Part shown: in pieces, positions 1 to 6,333 of the stretch
Layout: each line of letters opens with the position of its first letter
Numbering within the stretch: position 1 is the first letter of the stretch
Assembly: GCA_049687495.1 (NCBI GenBank)
Contig: JBAVJB010000005.1
Span: 1 to 19,057, forward strand
DNA length: 19,057 nucleotides
Reading direction: 5' to 3'
From: Salinimicrobium sp049687495
GTDB taxonomy: Bacteria > Bacteroidota > Bacteroidia > Flavobacteriales > Flavobacteriaceae
Notes under the pieces: model-generated
The model's database searches: none
Told to the model about the DNA's origin: nothing
Seen by the model: the letters and a program-made list of their open reading frames with translations, nothing else
Program-made: the position numbers and the translations under genes

Positions 1-100
1 GGGACTTAACAAGCCGGTGAATGATCTAAGCCGCGGTTGTACGGTAGATGACGTATTTAATACGGTGATCCTTACCGCCATCCAGGCGCAGGGGATCTAG
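1..100 (+). CDS. pta: phosphate acetyltransferase, C-terminal end (partial)
   Basis: Only the last 32 codons are present, read from base 2 and ending at TAG 98-100. The translation contains GLNKPVNDLSRGC and then TVDDVFNTVILTAIQAQ, which matches the conserved C-terminus of phosphotransacetylase (PTA_PTB family), where the segment around the PVNDLSRG sequence lies near the active site. The enzyme interconverts acetyl-CoA and acetyl phosphate in the cytoplasm. It lies directly upstream of ackA on the same strand, the usual pta-ackA arrangement, so the identification rests on both sequence and context. The start and most of the gene lie outside the window. Confidence 0.9.
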   Translation, partial: GLNKPVNDLSRGCTVDDVFNTVILTAIQAQGI

Positions 101-104
101 GTTC

Positions 105-127
105 AAGGTTTAAGGTTTAAGGTTTAA
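105..127. repeat. tandem heptamer AAGGTTT x3
   Basis: Three perfect head-to-tail copies of AAGGTTT occupy 105-111, 112-118 and 119-125, followed by AA, directly after the pta stop codon. A degenerate copy may precede them (GTTC at 101-104). A 7-base period in an intergenic spot is prone to slippage, so copy number may vary between strains. No coding role is apparent. Confidence 0.75.
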
Positions 128-136
128 TATATAGCT

Positions 137-172
137 GCTGAAAAATGCCTTTTTTGAGAGGTATTTTTCAGC
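137..172. repeat. A/T-rich inverted repeat between pta and ackA
   Basis: GCTGAAAAATGCCT at 137-150 pairs with AGGTATTTTTCAGC at 159-172, with one non-Watson-Crick position (G-T in RNA) in a 14-base stem and an 8-base loop. No T-run follows, so it is not a classical intrinsic terminator for the pta transcript. It could stabilise a processed end or set the pta/ackA expression ratio. Its left arm, extended to 134-149, matches 15 of 16 bases of a sequence after treZ at 17288-17303, so it belongs to a small repeat family in this window. Confidence 0.6.
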
Positions 173-188
173 AACAATAAGAAAGAAA

Positions 189-1376
189 ATGAAAAACATT
201 TTAGTAATAAATTCAGGAAGTTCTTCACTAAAATTTCAATTGATAAAAATGCCTTCAGAAGAAGTGCTGGCTTCAGGGCTGGTAGAACGCATCGGGCAGA
301 ATTCAGGAATGGTACATTACAAGTCTGAGGGATTTTCCACTTCCGAAGAAATGCCGGTAAAAGATCATTCTGTAGCGCTAAAAGAGGTAACAAAACACCT
401 CATGGATCCGCAGAACGGCGTGATCAAAAATGCAGATGATATTGCAGCTGTGGGTCACCGGGTGGTGCATGGCGGCGCAAGCTTTTCTGACACTATTGTG
501 ATCGACGAGAAGGTAAAAGAGAAAATTAGAGAGCTGTTTTCGCTGGCTCCGCTGCACAACCCACCAAACCTGAAAGGGATTGAAGTGGCCGAAGAAATTT
601 TCCCGAACGCGAAGCAAATTGCTGTTTTTGACACTGCATTTCACCAGAGCATTCCGGGAAGGGCCAATCACTACGCCATTCCAAATGAGCTTTATGAAAA
701 GGAGAAGATCCAGGTCTATGGGTTCCACGGCACCAGTCATAAGTATGTTTCAGAAAAGGCAAATGAGCTGCTTGGGAAGCAGGATACAAAACTGGTTACC
801 GTGCATCTTGGGAACGGCTGTAGCATGACAGCGGTAGAAAACGGGAAAAGCGTTGATCACAGCCTTGGATTTGGCCCGGTAAACGGCTTGATCATGGGCA
901 CCCGCAGCGGAGATATCGACCAGTCGGTGATCTTTTACATGATCGAACACCTGGGATATACGGCTAAAGAAGTGAGTGATGTCCTTCATCATAAAAGCGG
1001 AATGCTTGGCCTTACCGGCTACAGTGATCTTCGCGATATAGAAGCCGAAGCCGAAAATGGGAACAGGCAATGCCAGCTCGCGCTGGATATGAACACTTAC
1101 CGAATTAAAAAGTATATAGGTGCTTACGCCGCAGCTATGAACGGACTTGACGCCGTGGTCTTTACTGCAGGGATTGGGGAAAACAGCAATGTAATAAGAA
1201 GAATGGTTTGCAGGGATATGGATTTTATAGGCCTGGAACTGGATGAAGAGAAAAACAGTGTTCGCTCCAGGGAGATTCGCAAGATCCATCAACAGGGTTC
1301 AAAAGTGAAGATCTTTGTGATCCCTACCAATGAAGAATTGGAGATCGCCAAACAGAGTCTGATGATGCTGTCCTAA
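189..1376 (+). CDS. ackA: acetate kinase
   Basis: A 395-residue protein, the usual length for acetate kinase of the ASKHA superfamily. It catalyses acetyl phosphate + ADP = acetate + ATP in the cytoplasm, the energy-yielding half of the Pta-AckA pathway. Visible motifs are VINSGSSSLKFQL (7-19 region, phosphate binding), GHRVVHGG (Arg91), APLHNPPN (His123), FDTAFH (Asp148), GFHGTSH (His180), LGNGCSM (207-213), GTRSGD (Arg239), FTAGIGENS (325-333) and TNEELEIA near the C-terminus (Glu382). These correspond to the catalytic Arg, Asp, His and Glu positions known from the Methanosarcina enzyme. The start is ATG 189 with only a weak purine stretch upstream, as is normal in Bacteroidota. It probably shares a transcript with pta. 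Its stop lies beside a palindrome (1375-1388) and a strong terminator (1400-1443). Confidence 0.97.
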   Translation: MKNILVINSGSSSLKFQLIKMPSEEVLASGLVERIGQNSGMVHYKSEGFSTSEEMPVKDHSVALKEVTKHLMDPQNGVIKNADDIAAVGHRVVHGGASFSDTIVIDEKVKEKIRELFSLAPLHNPPNLKGIEVAEEIFPNAKQIAVFDTAFHQSIPGRANHYAIPNELYEKEKIQVYGFHGTSHKYVSEKANELLGKQDTKLVTVHLGNGCSMTAVENGKSVDHSLGFGPVNGLIMGTRSGDIDQSVIFYMIEHLGYTAKEVSDVLHHKSGMLGLTGYSDLRDIEAEAENGNRQCQLALDMNTYRIKKYIGAYAAAMNGLDAVVFTAGIGENSNVIRRMVCRDMDFIGLELDEEKNSVRSREIRKIHQQGSKVKIFVIPTNEELEIAKQSLMMLS

Positions 1377-1388
1377 AAAGGCATTTTT
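1375..1388. repeat. short palindrome AAAAAGGCATTTTT at ackA end
   Basis: The near-palindrome AAAAAGGCATTTTT begins inside the ackA stop codon. The 17 bases AAAAAGGCATTTTTAAG at 1375-1391 recur exactly at 8035-8051 inside nosD. Similar A5-NGCN-T5 sequences lie at 141-154, 5869-5882 and 17295-17308. It may contribute to 3'-end formation, but the stronger terminator follows at 1400. Confidence 0.45.
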
Positions 1389-1399
1389 AAGACCTCTTG

Positions 1400-1443
1400 A
1401 AAACGGGTAGATTTACAGGAAAAGGTAAGTCTCCCCGTTTTTT
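1400..1443. terminator. bidirectional intrinsic terminator, ackA / rrf2
   Basis: A 17-base arm at 1400-1416 (AAAACGGG...TTTAC) pairs with 1425-1441 (GTAAG...CCCCGTTTT) with two mismatches and an 8-base loop. It is followed on the plus strand by a T-run (1438-1443) and on the minus strand by TTTT (complement of 1400-1403). It lies between convergent ackA and the Rrf2 gene and overlaps the last codon and stop of the latter, so it can serve both. Confidence 0.8.
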
Positions 1444-1844
1444 ACTTTTTCGGCAAAATCGGCTATCGAATTTTCTTCAAGCTCCTTTAGAAATTGCCTT
1501 TTTAAAGGCTGAACAGAAAAATGTACGGGACAGGGTTTTTCTGAACTGCATTTTTTAAGCCCCAGCACACACTCCTCCAGCTTCTCTACCCCGTCAATGG
1601 CTTTCACCACCTCTATGAGGTGTCTCTCCTGGCCTTCGGGAGTAAGATAAAACCCGCCACGAGGCCCTTTTGTTGAGGAAACAATGTTTTCTCGGGAAAG
1701 ATTCTGCAGCAGTTTCGCCAGGAATGGCGGCGGCAGCTTTATGGCCTCGGCCACTTCTTTTGCGCGCAGTTTATTGTTTTCATTGGTATGCACTGCGAGA
1801 TAAAGAACCGCATTCACCGCATATTTACTTGAGCTGGAAAGCAT
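1413..1844 (-). CDS. Rrf2-family transcriptional regulator with putative Fe-S cluster ligands
   Basis: A 143-residue Rrf2-family regulator. The N-terminal winged helix runs from about residue 1 to 65 (SSSSKYAVNAVLYLAVH, then RAKEVAEAIKLPPPFLAKLLQ as recognition helix region, then GPRGGFYL as the wing). A loop then carries Cys92, Cys99 and Cys105 followed by CPVH (His108). The C-X6-C-X5-C spacing with His three residues after the last Cys resembles IscR/NsrR-type proteins, which bind a [2Fe-2S] or [4Fe-4S] cluster and respond to NO or Fe-S status. The gene is divergent from the nos cluster, so it is a plausible local regulator of N2O reduction and of itself. Its ligand (NO, Fe-S supply or redox) cannot be told from sequence. 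Start ATG is at 1844-1842 with a TAnnTTTG element just upstream. Confidence 0.88.
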   Translation of the reverse strand: MLSSSSKYAVNAVLYLAVHTNENNKLRAKEVAEAIKLPPPFLAKLLQNLSRENIVSSTKGPRGGFYLTPEGQERHLIEVVKAIDGVEKLEECVLGLKKCSSEKPCPVHFSVQPLKRQFLKELEENSIADFAEKVKNGETYLFL

Positions 1845-1862
1845 AATTCAAAGTTTATGGTA

Positions 1863-1896
1863 CAAAGCTAAATGATTATTCCATTTCCGGAGAAAA
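1863..1896 (-). promoter_or_regulatory. candidate Bacteroidota promoter for the Rrf2 gene
   Basis: On the minus strand TAGCTTTG (complement of 1863-1870) matches the Bacteroidota -7 consensus TAnnTTTG. A TTTTC at the complement of 1892-1896 sits about 21 bases upstream, where the -33 TTTG-like element is expected. The predicted transcript would have a very short leader before ATG 1844. Confidence 0.5.
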
Positions 1897-1917
1897 TTAT
1901 TACTTATCTGTAAAACC

Positions 1918-1929
1918 TGATCTCAATCA
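1918..1929. promoter_or_regulatory. FNR/CRP-like operator dyad (TGAT-N4-ATCA)
   Basis: TGATCTCAATCA is a perfect dyad TGAT-N4-ATCA and matches the core of the FNR/DNR consensus TTGAT-N4-ATCAA; the two outermost bases (C1917, T1930) do not match. It is centred at 1923.5, about 41.5 bases before a start site predicted near 1965 from the candidate nos promoter, which is the class II activator position. FNR/CRP-type regulators commonly activate denitrification genes when oxygen is low or NO is present. The regulator is not encoded in the window. Confidence 0.5.
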
Positions 1930-1931
1930 TA

Positions 1932-1960
1932 TTTTCGGAATAACCTATTAGGGATATTTG
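1932..1960 (+). promoter_or_regulatory. candidate promoter for the nos cluster
   Basis: TTTTC (1932-1936) and GATATTTG (1953-1960, one mismatch to TAnnTTTG) have about 17 bases between them, close to Bacteroidota sigma-ABfr spacing. The predicted start is near 1965, giving a leader of roughly 110 bases with a weak AAAAGAT/ATCTTTT hairpin (1998-2004 and 2019-2025). GGAATAA (1937-1943) in the spacer recurs in inverted orientation at 1876-1882 in the rrf2 promoter. The -7 element is flanked by imperfect TAGG...CCTA arms (about 1949-1967) that could be an operator. Confidence 0.4.
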
Positions 1961-2074
1961 TGTCCTAGATCAATTTCATTAAAACTAAATATACAATAAA
2001 AGATTTTAAGCTCTTTTTATCTTTTAATAGTCAAAAATTGTAATTTTATCACATCCAAAAACCAAATATTTATT

Positions 2075-2572
2075 ATGAAAATCACATTCAAATTACTCTT
2101 GCTTCTCATGCTTCCCCTTGCCATAGCCTGCGGCAATGACAAAAAGGAAGAGAAAGAACAGATCAAACTTTCTGAACCCCCTACCGAGCAGACTAAGAAA
2201 GAACCTGCAACAGCTACTTCAGAAACAATTGATATGGACAACAAAGGGGTTGGCCCTGTAAAGGAAGTCAACCTGGATGAGAATATAGACCAGGCAATGG
2301 CCACCCATGGGCAGGAACTTTTTCAGCAAAACTGTACCGCCTGCCACAAAACCGACAAAAAGTTCATAGGACCGGCCATAGCCGGAGTTACAGAAAGAAG
2401 GTCCCCTGAATGGATCATGAACATGATCCTTAATCCAGATGTGATGATACAGGAAGACCCTATCGCCAAACAGCTGCTTATTGCCCACAACGGTTCGCCG
2501 ATGGCAAACCAGGGACTGGACAGAGAGCAGGCCCGTGCGATTCTTGAATATTTTAGAACCCTAAAAGAATAG
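2075..2572 (+). CDS. lipoprotein c-type cytochrome of the nos cluster
   Basis: A 165-residue monohaem cytochrome c. It has a lipoprotein signal peptide (MKITFKLLLLLMLPLAIAC, lipid-modified Cys19) and a charged, Pro/Thr-rich tether to about residue 70. The class I cytochrome c domain has the haem site CTACH (87-91) and a probable axial Met in SPMANQG (Met143). It would be anchored facing the periplasm or exported to the cell surface, and is the natural electron donor to NosZ two genes downstream; clade II nos clusters often carry small cytochromes c for this role. The start is ATG 2075, first gene after the divergent control region. It is followed after 3 bases by the FAS1 lipoprotein gene, implying one transcript. 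The donor role is inferred from context; the haem motif and lipobox are seen directly. Confidence 0.9.
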   Translation: MKITFKLLLLLMLPLAIACGNDKKEEKEQIKLSEPPTEQTKKEPATATSETIDMDNKGVGPVKEVNLDENIDQAMATHGQELFQQNCTACHKTDKKFIGPAIAGVTERRSPEWIMNMILNPDVMIQEDPIAKQLLIAHNGSPMANQGLDREQARAILEYFRTLKE

Positions 2573-2575
2573 AAT

Positions 2576-3145
2576 ATGAAAATTGCCGTAAAATTTCTGC
2601 TTACCGCTTTCGTAATGCTTTCTCTTCTATCGTGTAAAGACGATAACAAATCAGCAGCCACTGCAGAAGAACCTGCAGGCATTGACGAAATTTCCAAAAA
2701 CCAGGGACAGGCATTTATAAAAGACGACGAATCTCAGCCCAACGTGCTGGACATCGCCATGCAGTCTGACGATCATACCACTTTGGTTGCTGCAGTACAG
2801 GCCGCAGATCTCGAAAATGCGCTTGTGAATGCCGGTCCATTGATGGTCTTTGCTCCTACTAATGAAGCCTTCGACCAGCTTCCGGAAGGAACTGTTGAAA
2901 ATCTGCTAAAACCTGAAAATAAGGATCAATTAGCCAATATTCTCAAGTATCATGTGACTCCCGGGAACTATGACAAAGAATTCCTGAAGAAGTTTAAAAA
3001 GCTGGGACAGGCCAACAACGAATATGTTGAAGTGACTGTTGAAGGTGATGATGTTTACGTTGGTGGCGCTAAAATCATAGCCAGTGTTCCTGCCGGAAAT
3101 GGAATTGTACATGTGGTGGACAAAGTGATCCTCCCCAAAAATTAA
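2576..3145 (+). CDS. fasciclin (FAS1) domain lipoprotein
   Basis: A 189-residue protein with a lipoprotein signal (lipobox LLSC, Cys20), a short acidic linker, and one FAS1 domain from about residue 54 to 187. Domain landmarks are the first box LMVFAPTNEAFDQLP (about 89-103), ILKYHV (122-127) and the second box NGIVHVVDKVILP near the end. FAS1 domains mediate adhesion or protein-protein contact and have no fixed catalytic role. Its place between the cytochrome c gene (3-base gap) and nosZ (24-base gap) suggests a part in NosZ assembly, docking or electron transfer on the membrane, but this is inference. CKDDNK after the lipid-modified Cys resembles the Bacteroidota lipoprotein export signal, so surface exposure is possible. 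Confidence 0.85.
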   Translation: MKIAVKFLLTAFVMLSLLSCKDDNKSAATAEEPAGIDEISKNQGQAFIKDDESQPNVLDIAMQSDDHTTLVAAVQAADLENALVNAGPLMVFAPTNEAFDQLPEGTVENLLKPENKDQLANILKYHVTPGNYDKEFLKKFKKLGQANNEYVEVTVEGDDVYVGGAKIIASVPAGNGIVHVVDKVILPKN

Positions 3146-3169
3146 AATCAACAACTATTTTTTACATTT

Positions 3170-5128
3170 ATGAAACGTATTTTCAACAGTTTAATAGCTC
3201 TAGTTGTCGTTGCTACCGGCTTCAGCAGCTGTAATTCGACAGAATCGGGCAGTAAGGAAGGAGCTTTGGCTTCAAGTGCTGCCGAAAAGGTCTATGTTGC
3301 CCCCGGGGAACATGACGATTACTATGCCTTCGTTTCAGGAGGTTTTAGCGGGCAGCTCGCCGTTTACGGGCTTCCTTCCGGAAGACTTTTTAAAGTAATT
3401 CCTGTTTTCTCTCAGGATGCCGAAAAAGCTTATGGTTACAACGAAGAGACCAAGCCAATGCTGGAAACTTCTCACGGATTTGTGCCATGGGATGACGCTC
3501 ACCACCCCGATATTTCTCAAACCAACGGGAAACTTGACGGCCGCTGGGTCTTCATAAACGGGAACAACACTCCGCGTATAGCACGTGTGGATCTCACAAC
3601 TTTTGAGACCGCAGAGATCATTGAAGTACCTAACAGTGCCGGTAACCACAGTTCTTCTTTCGTTACTGAGAATACTGAATATGTTGTTGCAGGTACCCGT
3701 TTTTCAGTTCCTGTTCCGCAGCGTGACATGTCTATCAAAGACTATAAAGGGAACTTTAAAGGCGCTCTATCTTTCATTGGCGTTGACCAGGAAACAGGGA
3801 ACATGGACATTAAATTCCAGGTATTGATGCCCGGATTTGACTATGACCTCTCCCACCCCGGCCGCGGAAAATCTCATGGCTGGTTCTTCTTCACCACTTA
3901 TAATACCGAAGAAGCCAACTCTTTGCTTGAGGTAAATGCCTCTCAAAACGACAAGGATTTTATTGCTGCCATCAACTGGAAAAAGATCGAAGAGTATGTG
4001 AACAATGGCGGCGGAAAGAAAATGCCGGCCAACTATGCTCACAATCTTTATGATGATGCTTCTCACACTGCCACCACCACTATGAAAAAAGAGGTGACCG
4101 TGGTTGATCCTGCCGAAGTACCTGGTGCTATTTACCTGCTTCCAACTCCAAAATCCCCTCACGGTTGTGACGTGGATCCTTCAGGAGAGTACATCGTTGG
4201 GAACGGAAAACTTTCTGCCGACCTTACCGTACACTCTTTCACTAAAATGCTTGATGCCATTGAGAACGAGAAATTCGACGGGGAAGCCTACGGAATTCCG
4301 ATCCTAAAATTTGAAGACGTACTTGCCGGTACTGTAAGCCAGCCGGGATTAGGCCCACTTCACACCGAATTTGACGGAAAAGGAAACGCTTACACCACTT
4401 TCTTTATCTCTTCGGAAGTTGTAAAATGGAAACTCGGAAGCTGGGAAGTTGTAGACCGCAAACCGACTTACTACTCAGTAGGACACTTGATGATCCCCGG
4501 CGGAAACTCTGCCGAGCCATTCGGAGAATATTTGCTTGCGATGAACAAGATCACCAAAGACAGGTATTTACCTACAGGGCCTGAAGTGACTCAGTCTGCA
4601 CAGCTGTATGACATCACCGGTGAGAAAATGGAATTGTTGCTTGATTTCCCAACCATAGGAGAACCTCACTACGCTGCCGGAATTCCTGCAGACCTTGTAG
4701 CTCCTAAGTCCAGGAAGATCTTTAAACTGGCCGAAAACGAGCACAAGTATGCCACTATCAACAACAGTGATGCGAGAGTAGAAAGAGACGGAAATGAAGT
4801 GCATATCTATATGACCATGATCCGTAGCCACTTTACTCCAGATAATATCGAAGGTGTAAAAGTTGGAGACAAAGTTTATTTCCACGTAACGAACCATGAG
4901 CAGGATTATGATGTACCACACGGTATTGCAATGATTGGAGCAAACAATTCCGAATTGCTCATCATGCCGGGTCAAACCGAAACCTTTGTTTGGGAACCAA
5001 AACAGGTTGGGGTATGGCCATTCTATTGTACAGACTTCTGTTCTGCACTTCACCAGGAAATGCAGGGTTATGTAAGGGTTTCTCCAAAGAATTCCAATAC
5101 AGAGCTTAGCTGGTCTCTGGGAGAATAA
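3170..5128 (+). CDS. nosZ: nitrous oxide reductase, clade II (Sec-type)
   Basis: A 652-residue NosZ that reduces N2O to N2 in the periplasm with two electrons. The N-terminus is a Sec-type signal (MKRIFNSLIALVVVATGFSSC) without a twin-arginine motif, which together with the neighbourhood places it in clade II; Cys21 may be lipid-modified. The seven-bladed propeller holds seven His that can ligate CuZ: His111 and His112 (DDAHHPD), His160 (AGNHSS), His331 (SPHGCD), His398 (PLHTE), His439 (VGHLM) and His500 (EPHYA). The C-terminal cupredoxin domain has the CuA set His584 (DVPHGI), Cys620, Cys624, His628 and Met631 in CTDFCSALHQEM. All key ligands are present and the length is normal, so the enzyme should be active. 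It follows the cytochrome and FAS1 genes closely and is followed by a terminator-like hairpin. Confidence 0.97.
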   Translation: MKRIFNSLIALVVVATGFSSCNSTESGSKEGALASSAAEKVYVAPGEHDDYYAFVSGGFSGQLAVYGLPSGRLFKVIPVFSQDAEKAYGYNEETKPMLETSHGFVPWDDAHHPDISQTNGKLDGRWVFINGNNTPRIARVDLTTFETAEIIEVPNSAGNHSSSFVTENTEYVVAGTRFSVPVPQRDMSIKDYKGNFKGALSFIGVDQETGNMDIKFQVLMPGFDYDLSHPGRGKSHGWFFFTTYNTEEANSLLEVNASQNDKDFIAAINWKKIEEYVNNGGGKKMPANYAHNLYDDASHTATTTMKKEVTVVDPAEVPGAIYLLPTPKSPHGCDVDPSGEYIVGNGKLSADLTVHSFTKMLDAIENEKFDGEAYGIPILKFEDVLAGTVSQPGLGPLHTEFDGKGNAYTTFFISSEVVKWKLGSWEVVDRKPTYYSVGHLMIPGGNSAEPFGEYLLAMNKITKDRYLPTGPEVTQSAQLYDITGEKMELLLDFPTIGEPHYAAGIPADLVAPKSRKIFKLAENEHKYATINNSDARVERDGNEVHIYMTMIRSHFTPDNIEGVKVGDKVYFHVTNHEQDYDVPHGIAMIGANNSELLIMPGQTETFVWEPKQVGVWPFYCTDFCSALHQEMQGYVRVSPKNSNTELSWSLGE

Positions 5129-5168
5129 ATGTTGTTTACTTAGTTAGCGAGGCGCAAGCTTCATATAT

Positions 5169-5202
5169 AGGCGGGGGTTGGATAGGCTCCCGCCTTATTT
5201 TT
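5169..5202 (+). terminator. terminator-like hairpin after nosZ
   Basis: AGGCGGG (5169-5175) pairs with CCCGCCT (5189-5195) across a 13-base loop, followed by TATTTTT (5196-5202). It is GC-rich against an A/T-rich background in the 88-base nosZ-nosB gap. As a partial terminator or mRNA-stabilising 3' end it would make cytochrome-FAS1-nosZ message more abundant than the downstream assembly genes. No clear promoter is visible between it and the next gene, so read-through is likely. Confidence 0.65.
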
Positions 5203-5216
5203 AAAAACCACTACAA

Positions 5217-5870
5217 ATGAAAAAAGCCGGAATAATAATGATCCTGGGCTCCCTGCTCCTGCTGGGGCTGTTCAAATTTCCTCTTTGGAACATCATGCTT
5301 GGGGCACCTCAATATCCAGACCCGCTGGGAATGAACATTCACATTAGCGGAATAGAAGGAGTGAATGAATTCGATATTCAAAACATAGATGGGCTCAACC
5401 ACTATATTGGAATGCAAAAGATCCCGACTCCAAGCGAGATGTGGGAATTCCGGGTATTTCCCCTGGTAATTGGTGCAATGGCTGCCCTGGGAGTGATCTT
5501 CGGGTTGCTTGGTTTCTTCGGAAAAATTAGCCCTAACTGGTTCTTAGGCTGGTTCCTTTTGATGTCTGTTCTGGGCGTGCTTGGAATGTACGACTTCAAC
5601 CAATGGCTGATCGATTACGGTACGAACCTCGACCCTCATGCTATCATCAAGGTCACCAATCCTGATGGTACGCCAATGGCTTACAAACCGCCGCTTTTTG
5701 GGCATCAGCAATTGCTTAACTTTGATGTAGACTCCTACCCTCATATTGGCGCCTACATGCTTTTTGCAGGAATGGCACTTACTTTAGTTGCTTTTTTCGT
5801 GGGAAGAAACCAATACAAAATAGATCACAGGCAGCAACCTGTACATGAAGGAAAACAGGTGCACGCCTAA
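5217..5870 (+). CDS. NosB-like four-helix membrane protein
   Basis: A 217-residue integral membrane protein. Predicted helices lie at about residues 4-26, 80-103, 107-125 and 178-197, with a roughly 50-residue soluble loop after helix 1 and another between helices 3 and 4. The first loop contains the conserved-looking LNHYIGM (60-66) and later His/Asp-rich stretches (GHQQL, DSYPH) are present; the tail is His-rich (QPVHEGKQVHA). Clade II nos clusters, as in Wolinella, typically carry nosB, a membrane protein of unknown function, right after nosZ; position and topology here fit, but I assign it by context rather than by a diagnostic motif. It is 16 bases before nosL and probably co-transcribed. 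Possible roles are electron transfer or copper handling near NosZ. Confidence 0.7.
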   Translation: MKKAGIIMILGSLLLLGLFKFPLWNIMLGAPQYPDPLGMNIHISGIEGVNEFDIQNIDGLNHYIGMQKIPTPSEMWEFRVFPLVIGAMAALGVIFGLLGFFGKISPNWFLGWFLLMSVLGVLGMYDFNQWLIDYGTNLDPHAIIKVTNPDGTPMAYKPPLFGHQQLLNFDVDSYPHIGAYMLFAGMALTLVAFFVGRNQYKIDHRQQPVHEGKQVHA

Positions 5871-5882
5871 AAACGCATTTTT
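5869..5882. repeat. short palindrome AAAAACGCATTTTT before nosL
   Basis: AAAAACGCATTTTT overlaps the nosB-like stop codon and ends 4 bases before the nosL ATG. It is a member of the A5-NGCN-T5 family seen at 141, 1375, 8035 and 17295. A related but degenerate version (6455-6470) precedes the NosL-barrel fusion gene, also followed by GAAG. Confidence 0.4.
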
Positions 5883-5886
5883 GAAG

Positions 5887-6333
5887 ATGAAAAAGATAAT
5901 ACTGATATTACCGGGTCTCTTACTGTTCATTGCCTGTGAAATTGGGCCAAAGCCCATCAACTTCGGCAACGACAGTTGTGCCTACTGTAGTATGACCATT
6001 GTAGATCGACAGCACGCCGCCGAAATAGTTACCAAAAAGGCAAAGGTGAGGAAGTTCGACGCCGTAGAATGCATGCTCAATTATGACAGGGAACACTCCG
6101 AAATCCCGGTTGGGCTTTACCTGGTATCCGATTTTGATGCCCCCGGGGAACTCATTGATGCAACAAAAGCCACTTACCTCAAAAGTGATGAAATTTCCAG
6201 CCCGATGGGAGCAAATTTATCCGCTTTTTCAAATTCCGAAGCCGCAGAAAAGAAAAGGCAGGAATTCGGAGGAGAAATCCTGGAATGGGAAGAGGTTAAA
6301 CAACTTGAAAATACTACAGGGATAGCGCAGTGA
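5887..6333 (+). CDS. nosL: copper-binding lipoprotein NosL
   Basis: A 148-residue lipoprotein; NosL family members bind Cu(I) and supply it for NosZ maturation with NosDFY. The start is taken at ATG 5887 because it gives an intact lipoprotein signal (MKKIILILPGLLLFIAC, Cys17); an in-frame upstream ATG at 5845 would bury the signal behind 14 residues and overlap the preceding gene. Copper-related features are SCAYCSM (Cys31, Cys34, Met36), ECMLNY (Cys62, Met63) and SPMG (105-108), all shared with the NosL domain of the next gene. It would be anchored in a membrane facing the periplasm; no acidic export signal follows the Cys. It lies 16 bases after the NosB-like gene. Confidence 0.92.
   Translation: MKKIILILPGLLLFIACEIGPKPINFGNDSCAYCSMTIVDRQHAAEIVTKKAKVRKFDAVECMLNYDREHSEIPVGLYLVSDFDAPGELIDATKATYLKSDEISSPMGANLSAFSNSEAAEKKRQEFGGEILEWEEVKQLENTTGIAQ

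Noticed and set aside
750..1292. Open frame of 180 codons on the minus strand opposite ackA
   Set aside because: It is antisense to highly conserved ackA sequence and has no family resemblance.
5845..5886. Upstream in-frame ATG for nosL, extending it by 14 residues
   Set aside because: It overlaps the preceding gene and would place charged residues before an otherwise perfect lipoprotein signal; ATG 5887 fits better.
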